Made by a program: the position numbers and the translations under genes
The notes under the pieces: generated by a model
Databases searched by the model: none
What the model was told of the DNA's origin: nothing
The model's input: the letters and a program-made list of their open reading frames with translations, nothing else
Part shown: one piece after another, positions 42,973 through 47,267 of the stretch
How the letters are laid out: each line of letters starts with the position of its first letter
How positions within the stretch are numbered: the first letter of the stretch is position 1
DNA from: Streptomyces sp. NP-1717
Lineage (GTDB): Bacteria > Actinomycetota > Actinomycetes > Streptomycetales > Streptomycetaceae
Reading direction: 5' to 3'
Assembly (NCBI RefSeq): GCF_022695985.1
Contig: NZ_JAAPBF010000036.1
Coordinates: 1 to 47,267 of the forward strand
Length of the DNA stretch: 47,267 nucleotides

Positions 42973-43839
42973 ATGGCGATTGTGCTGGGCGTGCCGGGAG
43001 TCGACGGGCTGGGCGAGGCGGTGGGCGTACTGCGCGAGTGGCAGGACGACGGGGCGCCGACGCAGCTCCATCCGGGGGACCTGGGCTGGTTCTGGCGGTC
43101 GGGTGCGGAAGCGACCGCCGCGGCGGTCAGGACCTGGAGCCGGGAAGGACGGATCCTCGCGGTCGGGCTGCTGGACGGCCCCGGGCTGCTGCGGCTGACG
43201 ATCGCGCCGGACGCCCACCAGGAGGAGGAACTGGCGCGGCGGCTGGTCGAGGACGTGACCGGTCCGGAGCGTGGCGTGCTCCCCGGGGGGAGGGTGAACA
43301 TCGAGGCGCCGATGGACGCGCGGGTCCAGGAACTGCTGCGCGAGGACGGCTGGAACACCGACGAGCCGTGGACACCGCTGCGCCGCGATCTCACGGAGCC
43401 GGTGGAGGACCCGGGCGTGCGGATCGAGGTGGTCGGGCCGCGGCGGGCGCACGCGTATGTCGCCGTGCACCGGGCGGCGTTCGAGGGGTCGAGGTTCACG
43501 GACGAGGGCTGGCACGCGATGGCGGCCGGATCGCCGTACGCCGACGCCCGGTGCCTGGTCGCGCACGACGACGACGGCGACGCGGTGGCGGCGGTGACGG
43601 TGTGGTCGGCCGGTCCCGGACGGCCCGGGTTGCTCGAACCGATGGGTGTGCACCGGGAACACCGCGGTCACGGTTACGGCCGGGCGATCACCGTCGCCGC
43701 GGCGGCGGCACTGCGCGACCTCGGCTCGTCGAGCGCGATCGTCTGCACCCCGAGCTCCAACACCGGGGCCGTCGCCACCTACAGGTCGGCCGGCTTCCAA
43801 CGCCGCCCCGAGGTCAGGGACCGGTACCGGGACGCCTGA
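42973..43839 (+). CDS. GNAT-family N-acetyltransferase
   Basis: A 288-residue protein. The N-terminal half is a diverged GNAT-like region (WFWRSGAEATAAAVRTWSREGRILAVGLLDGPGLLRLTIAP). The C-terminal half is a full GNAT domain with the acetyl-CoA loop VHREHRGHGYGRAIT, and TPSSNTGAVATYRSAGFQR at the end. The substrate is unknown. The ATG at 42973 matches the conserved start; the frame further upstream lies in the shared promoter gap. Confidence 0.87.
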   Translation: MAIVLGVPGVDGLGEAVGVLREWQDDGAPTQLHPGDLGWFWRSGAEATAAAVRTWSREGRILAVGLLDGPGLLRLTIAPDAHQEEELARRLVEDVTGPERGVLPGGRVNIEAPMDARVQELLREDGWNTDEPWTPLRRDLTEPVEDPGVRIEVVGPRRAHAYVAVHRAAFEGSRFTDEGWHAMAAGSPYADARCLVAHDDDGDAVAAVTVWSAGPGRPGLLEPMGVHREHRGHGYGRAITVAAAAALRDLGSSSAIVCTPSSNTGAVATYRSAGFQRRPEVRDRYRDA

Positions 43840-43841
43840 GG

Positions 43842-44000
43842 GCTGTCCCGTAATCCCCGGCGGGCACGCGACGACAGCGACGGCACCTCGCCGCGTTGTC
43901 GGATCTCCCGAATACGCCCCGTACGAGGACGACCCTCCGTCTCGCGACGCACCGCACCAGCCGCCGTGTCAGATACGGCCCAGGCTGTCCGGCGGACGCT
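43842..44000. repeat. Possible remnant of a dispersed Streptomyces repeat
   Basis: Just after the GNAT stop the sequence GGGCTGTCCCGTAATCCCC resembles the end of small dispersed elements and IS remnants I recall from Streptomyces genomes. It continues with CCTCGCCGCGTTGTCGG and CCCGAATACGCCCCGTACG, also recalled from such repeats. A matching inverted end (GGGACAGCCC) is not seen downstream. The 268-bp gap 43840-44107 otherwise shows no gene. Confidence 0.35.
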
Positions 44001-44107
44001 GGCGGCTCGGCCGCCACACGGGGCGGCCCCCCACGGCGTCGCGCGTCACGGCGCGCGCCGTTCGAGTTCGCTTGTACGGCGTCGCGGCACCGCACTACCT
44101 TGCGGGC

Positions 44108-44764
44108 GTGGATCAATTCTCGCGCTCCTGGGCGGCCTTGCGCACGGCGGTCGCCGAACTCGCCGACGAGGACTTCGCACAGCCGTCCGGCTGCGCCGGC
44201 TGGCTCGTACGGGATCTGGTGTGCCATCTGGTCATCGACGCCCAAGACGTCCTGATCACCCTCGTGACCCCCGCCGGCACGGAACCGACCCACGACGCCG
44301 TGACGTACTGGCACGTCACCCCGACCCCGCCCACCGGCGACGACCCGCTCGACGCGCTGATCGTCCGGCTGGCCGCGGCGTACGAGGACCCCGCGCTGCT
44401 CAAGTTCCACCTCGACGACGTCGGTTCCGCCGCGGGCCGCGCCGCCGAACTCGCCGACCCGGGGCTGCGGGTCGCCACCCAGGACATGGTCCTCACCGCG
44501 GGCGACTACCTCCGCGCGTACGTCCTGGAGTGGACGCTGCACCACCTCGACCTGGTCGCCCACCTGCCCCACGCGGCGGGGCCGCCGGCGGAAGGGCTCG
44601 CCCGGACGCGCGAAACGCTGGAGGCGATCGCGGGGACGGCGTTCCCCGCGTCGTTCTCCGACGAGGACGCGCTGCTGATCGGCACCGGACGGCGCGCGCC
44701 GACCGACCCGGAGAAGGCCCAACTGGGCCCACTGGCCCGGGAGATCCCGCTCGTCCTCGGCTGA
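44108..44764 (+). CDS. Maleylpyruvate isomerase N-terminal-domain (mycothiol-dependent/DinB-like) protein
   Basis: A protein of about 218 residues. WAALRTAVAELADEDFAQPSGCAGWLVRDLVCHLVIDAQDVLITL is the typical helix bundle with the first His, and LRAYVLEWTLHHLDLVAHL holds the second metal His pair, as in the MDMPI_N family of mycothiol-linked transferases and isomerases. The substrate is unknown. The GTG at 44108 is chosen because it begins the conserved domain; no strong ribosome site is visible and the frame extends upstream. Confidence 0.82.
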   Translation: MDQFSRSWAALRTAVAELADEDFAQPSGCAGWLVRDLVCHLVIDAQDVLITLVTPAGTEPTHDAVTYWHVTPTPPTGDDPLDALIVRLAAAYEDPALLKFHLDDVGSAAGRAAELADPGLRVATQDMVLTAGDYLRAYVLEWTLHHLDLVAHLPHAAGPPAEGLARTRETLEAIAGTAFPASFSDEDALLIGTGRRAPTDPEKAQLGPLAREIPLVLG

Positions 44765-44900
44765 ACACCCGTGTCCGGGCCTCCTCCCGGCGGCCCGTCG
44801 GCGCGGTGTGCCGGATTGACGGATTGGTGTCAGTCGCCGTTGGGCAGTGAGCAGTGGAAATGTCATGTGCACGACTGTCTCTGATGTAAGGAGGTCGACC

Positions 44901-45467
44901 ATGTACGTCCGTAAGTTGACCGGCGCGCTCGCCGCCGCCCTGGCCGTGACCGCTTCCCTGCTGGGTGGCCAGGCCGTGGCCGCTCCCACCACGGACGCGG
45001 ACGGAGCCCTGGCCGCGCGTGTGGTCACCTACGACGCCAGCGGTTCCGCGGAGTTCAGGTCCGCGGTCGATCGGGGCGCCGCGATCTGGAACGAGAGCGT
45101 CGACGCGGTCGAACTGCGGCCCGTCGCGTCCGGTCAGTCCGCCAACATACGAGTCCTGGCGGACAACGGCTGGCCCCGCGCGCTCACCACGTCACTGGGT
45201 AACGGAACCGTCTGGATAGGCCGTCAGGCGGTGATCGAGGGGCACAACACGATCCGCATCTCGTCGCACGAACTGGGCCACATCCTGGGGCTGCCGGACC
45301 GCAAGCCCGGCCCCTGCACCAGCCTGATGTCCGGTTCCAGCGCGGGAACCTCCTGCACGAACGCCTACCCGAACACGGCCGAAAAGGCCGAGGTCGAGGG
45401 TAACTTCGGCGGACGGTTCGCGCCGAAGGCCGGAGCGGTGCCGCTCAACACCATGATCGTGGACTGA
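44901..45467 (+). CDS. snpA: Snapalysin, secreted M7 zinc metalloprotease
   Basis: A 188-residue precursor. The signal peptide is MYVRKLTGALAAALAVTASLLGGQAVAAP, with likely cleavage after an Ala near residue 28. The mature part starts with RVVTYDASGSAEFRSAVDRGAAIWN and carries the extended zinc motif HELGHILGLPD (HExxHxxGxxD). Two later Cys pairs (PCTSL, TSCTN) fit a disulfide. Snapalysins are small Streptomyces extracellular proteases. AAGGAGG lies 10 nt before the ATG. The LysR regulator gene that accompanies snpA in well-studied strains is absent here. Confidence 0.95.
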   Translation: MYVRKLTGALAAALAVTASLLGGQAVAAPTTDADGALAARVVTYDASGSAEFRSAVDRGAAIWNESVDAVELRPVASGQSANIRVLADNGWPRALTTSLGNGTVWIGRQAVIEGHNTIRISSHELGHILGLPDRKPGPCTSLMSGSSAGTSCTNAYPNTAEKAEVEGNFGGRFAPKAGAVPLNTMIVD

Positions 45468-45498
45468 CGTATCGCCCGGGACGCCGGGCGGAGGTGAC

Positions 45499-45537
45499 CG
45501 TACGCCCCGGAGCGCGCATCGCGCCCCGGGGCGTACG
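45499..45537. terminator. Hairpin between snpA and convergent methyltransferase gene
   Basis: A 12-bp perfect inverted repeat (45499-45510 with 45526-45537) has a 15-nt GC-rich loop that can fold further. It starts about 30 nt after the snpA stop. Confidence 0.8.
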
Positions 45538-45577
45538 CCGTCCGGCGGCGCGACGCCGCTCCGCCGCCGGACTCCGC

Positions 45578-46384
45578 TCAGGGCTTGTACGCGACCGCGC
45601 CGTACATGGCGACGTCCCGGTCGTCGACGTCCAGTTGACCGGCGCCGGGGCGCCACTTGTGCGCCTGGGTGACGCCCGGCTCGACCAGGTGCATGCCGTC
45701 GAAGAAGGAGGTGGCGGTGGGGAGGTCGCGCAGCACCATCGGCATGTTCTGCCGCTCGTACTCCTCGGCGACGCGGCCGACCTCCTCGGGGGCGAAGTCG
45801 CCGGTACCGATCGTCATCGCCAGATAGCTGCCTGACGGGAGCGGCTCCAGCAGCCGCCGGACGAGCGGCAGGTCCTCGGGCGGCCTGATGAAGTGGATGA
45901 CGCCGATGACCATGAGCCCCACCGGCTCGTCCAGATCGAGCAGTTCCCGCACTCCCGGGTTCCGCGTGACGGCGTCCGGGTTTCGTATGTCGGCGTCGAC
46001 ATAGGCGGTGGCGCCTTCGGGCGAGCTGTCCAGCAGCGCGTCGGCGTGCGCGAGGACGACGGGGTCGTTGTCGACGTAGACCACACGGGACTCGGGTGCG
46101 ACGCCCTGGACGACCTCGTGCAGATTCGGCGAGGTGGGCAGTCCCGCACCGATGTCGAGGAACTGCCGTACACCCTTCTCGCGGGCGAGGAAGTCACCGG
46201 CGCGGTGCATGAAGCGGCGGTTCTCCCGCATGTGTACGGGCAGCGCCGGCCAGTGCCTGCACATCGCGTCACCGGCTTCGGCGTCGACCGGATAGTGGTC
46301 CTCGCCGCCCAGGATGTAGTCGTACACGCGCGCCGCGTGCGCTCGCGTGGTGTCTGTCCGGTCCGCAGGGTTCCGCATCGCCAC
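45578..46384 (-). CDS. SAM-dependent methyltransferase-like protein, DUF574 family, second copy
   Basis: A 268-residue protein aligned by eye with the one at 10917-11735. Shared segments are ARVYDYILGGEDHYPVDAEA, RENRRFMHRAGDFL, QFLDIGAGLPTSPNLHEVVQ, VVYVDNDPVVLAHADALL and the C-terminal MYGAVAYKP. The substrate is unknown. It is divergent from the START/ArsR operon across 136 bp that contain two palindromic operators, so it may share their control. Confidence 0.88.
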   Translation of the reverse strand: MAMRNPADRTDTTRAHAARVYDYILGGEDHYPVDAEAGDAMCRHWPALPVHMRENRRFMHRAGDFLAREKGVRQFLDIGAGLPTSPNLHEVVQGVAPESRVVYVDNDPVVLAHADALLDSSPEGATAYVDADIRNPDAVTRNPGVRELLDLDEPVGLMVIGVIHFIRPPEDLPLVRRLLEPLPSGSYLAMTIGTGDFAPEEVGRVAEEYERQNMPMVLRDLPTATSFFDGMHLVEPGVTQAHKWRPGAGQLDVDDRDVAMYGAVAYKP

Positions 46385-46443
46385 TCCACTCCTGACCGCT
46401 CACGGCTTCACGGCAGACAGTACTGCGCCGGACCCGGCATCAG

Positions 46444-46496
46444 GTGCAACTCTCGGGTTGCACCTGGCGGGGTGATGTGCAACTCTGGAGTTGCAC
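46444..46496. promoter_or_regulatory. Two 20-bp palindromic operators, probably for the ArsR regulator
   Basis: GTGCAACTCTCGGGTTGCAC (46444-46463) and GTGCAACTCTGGAGTTGCAC (46477-46496) are near-identical palindromes starting 33 bp apart, about three helical turns. The second has perfect 9-bp arms. They precede the START-domain gene by 24 bp and are placed for repression of it and possibly of the divergent methyltransferase gene. Confidence 0.85.
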
Positions 46497-46520
46497 TCAA
46501 TGGCGGCGATGGAGGACCTC

Positions 46521-46967
46521 ATGAGCGACGACCGGATCGAACGCGAAACCCTGATCGCGGCACCCCTGGAGCGGGTCTGGTCGCTGGTGGCCCAACCCGG
46601 TTTCTGGGTGGCCGACAAGGCGAGCCTGCCCGGCACCGTGGCGAGGGAAGGCGAATCGATGGTGGCGAAGAGCGCCGAGTACGGCGACTACCCGGTACGG
46701 GTGGAGAAGGTAGAGCCGCCGACGTACCTCGCGTACCGCTGGGCCAGCGCGTTCCCCGGCGAGGAACTGCGCGAGAACAACAGCACCCTGGTGGAATTCA
46801 CACTGGCCCCGGAAGGCGACGGGACGCGGCTGCGGGTCGTCGAGAGCGGATTCGCGGCGCTGAGCGGATCCGAGGAACTGCGCGGTCGGGCGGTGAAGGA
46901 CAACACCGTCGGCTGGCCCCAGGAACTCGCCGCGCTCAAGGCGCGTGCGGAACAGCCGTCGGCGTGA
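46521..46967 (+). CDS. SRPBCC/AHSA1-family (START-like) protein
   Basis: A 148-residue protein with the AHSA1-type helix-grip fold: IERETLIAAPLERVWSLVAQPGFW, VRVEKVEPPTYLAYRWA, NNSTLVEFTLAPEGDGTRLRVVESGF, and a final helix (VGWPQELAALKARAEQ). Such proteins bind hydrophobic ligands or assist other proteins; no specific role is known here. The ATG at 46521 follows GGAGGACCTC; an ATG at 46509 is possible. The next gene, an ArsR regulator, starts in a GTGA overlap with its stop. AHSA1-ArsR pairs are a common unit. Confidence 0.9.
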   Translation: MSDDRIERETLIAAPLERVWSLVAQPGFWVADKASLPGTVAREGESMVAKSAEYGDYPVRVEKVEPPTYLAYRWASAFPGEELRENNSTLVEFTLAPEGDGTRLRVVESGFAALSGSEELRGRAVKDNTVGWPQELAALKARAEQPSA

Positions 46968-47267
46968 CGGACATGCACCGGGACGCCGGCGAGTCCGTCG
47001 ACAGCGTGCTCGTGGCCCTCGCCGACCCGACGCGGCGTCAGCTGCTCGAACTGCTCGCCGCGCAGGGCGAGGTCACCGCGACCACCCTCGCCGCGCAGCT
47101 TCCCGTCTCGCGGCAGGCGGTGGTCAAGCACCTCGCGGTCCTGGACGCCGCCGGGCTGGTCTCGGGCGGCCGGGTCGGACGCGAAGTGCGGTACGCGGTA
47201 CGGCCGGCCGCGCTGGACGCGACCGCGCGGTGGATGGCCGCGCTCGCGGTCGACTGGGACCGGCGGC
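46964..47267 (+). CDS. ArsR-family winged-helix regulator, 3' end outside window
   Basis: At least 101 residues are visible before the window ends. ALADPTRRQLLELLAAQGEVTATTLAAQLPVSRQAVVKHLAVLDAAGLV is the ArsR helix-turn-helix, followed by a wing (GGRVGREVRYAVRPAALD). It has no Cys-Val-Cys metal motif in the recognition helix, so it need not sense metals. The GTG at 46964 overlaps the previous stop (GTGA); an ATG at 46973 is an alternative. It is likely to bind the palindromes at 46444-46496. Confidence 0.93.
   Translation, partial: MTDMHRDAGESVDSVLVALADPTRRQLLELLAAQGEVTATTLAAQLPVSRQAVVKHLAVLDAAGLVSGGRVGREVRYAVRPAALDATARWMAALAVDWDRR

Overview
The window is high-GC actinobacterial DNA, most likely from a Streptomyces. 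The signs are GTG/TTG starts, many 4-base GTGA stop/start overlaps, DmdR-type iron boxes, a ten-gene gvpOAFGYZJLSK cluster, a snapalysin gene and a B12-riboswitch-controlled metE. All calls come from reading the sequence; no database search was run.

Positions 1-10.9 kb: the 3' half of a hydroxamate-siderophore locus of the coelichelin type. It holds the end of a large NRPS (E-C-A-T, no thioesterase, adenylation code read as DMENLGLINK), an ABC-exporter-like protein whose nucleotide-binding domain has lost its key motifs, a Fes-type esterase, an MbtH-like protein and an amidohydrolase. Next come a GNAT resembling the acetyltransferase half of N-acetylglutamate synthase and an N-acetylglutamate kinase. 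Three 19-bp iron boxes sit before the esterase/MbtH pair, the GNAT and the kinase. The first two steps of ornithine synthesis therefore appear to be placed under iron control beside a synthetase that uses hydroxyornithine.

Positions 10.9-18.4 kb: a DUF574-type methyltransferase, a sigma-factor-like protein with an unknown partner, a DEDDh exonuclease, a cobalamin riboswitch followed by metE, and an overlapping pair encoding a CDGSH Fe-S protein and a heme-oxygenase-like diiron-type protein.

Positions 18.5-26.5 kb: the gas vesicle region. On the plus strand are a protein with six 11-residue repeats and an Asp23-family protein. On the minus strand are a Lys/Ala-rich protein and the complete gvp operon. 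The start of gvpJ lies in a pair of perfect inverted repeats.

Positions 26.5-31.7 kb: small stress or housekeeping genes. These are a low-affinity-iron-permease-like protein, a Rho-N-type basic protein, an Rrf2 regulator divergent from an NmrA-like oxidoreductase with a clear operator, a four-EF-hand protein, a small membrane protein, an aminoglycoside-phosphotransferase-like kinase and a two-helix K+ channel.

Positions 31.7-42.9 kb: a sugar-diacid catabolic island. It has glucarate dehydratase, 5-dehydro-4-deoxyglucarate dehydratase, two D-2-hydroxyacid dehydrogenases, an Opp/Dpp-type ABC importer (including a permease-ATPase fusion) and a TauE/SafE permease. Three intergenic regions share TGTCTA/TAGACA elements, which suggests one regulator encoded elsewhere.

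Positions 42.9-47.3 kb: a GNAT, a mycothiol-isomerase-like protein, snapalysin, a second DUF574-type protein, and a START/AHSA1 protein overlapping an ArsR regulator (cut by the window end) behind two 20-bp palindromic operators.
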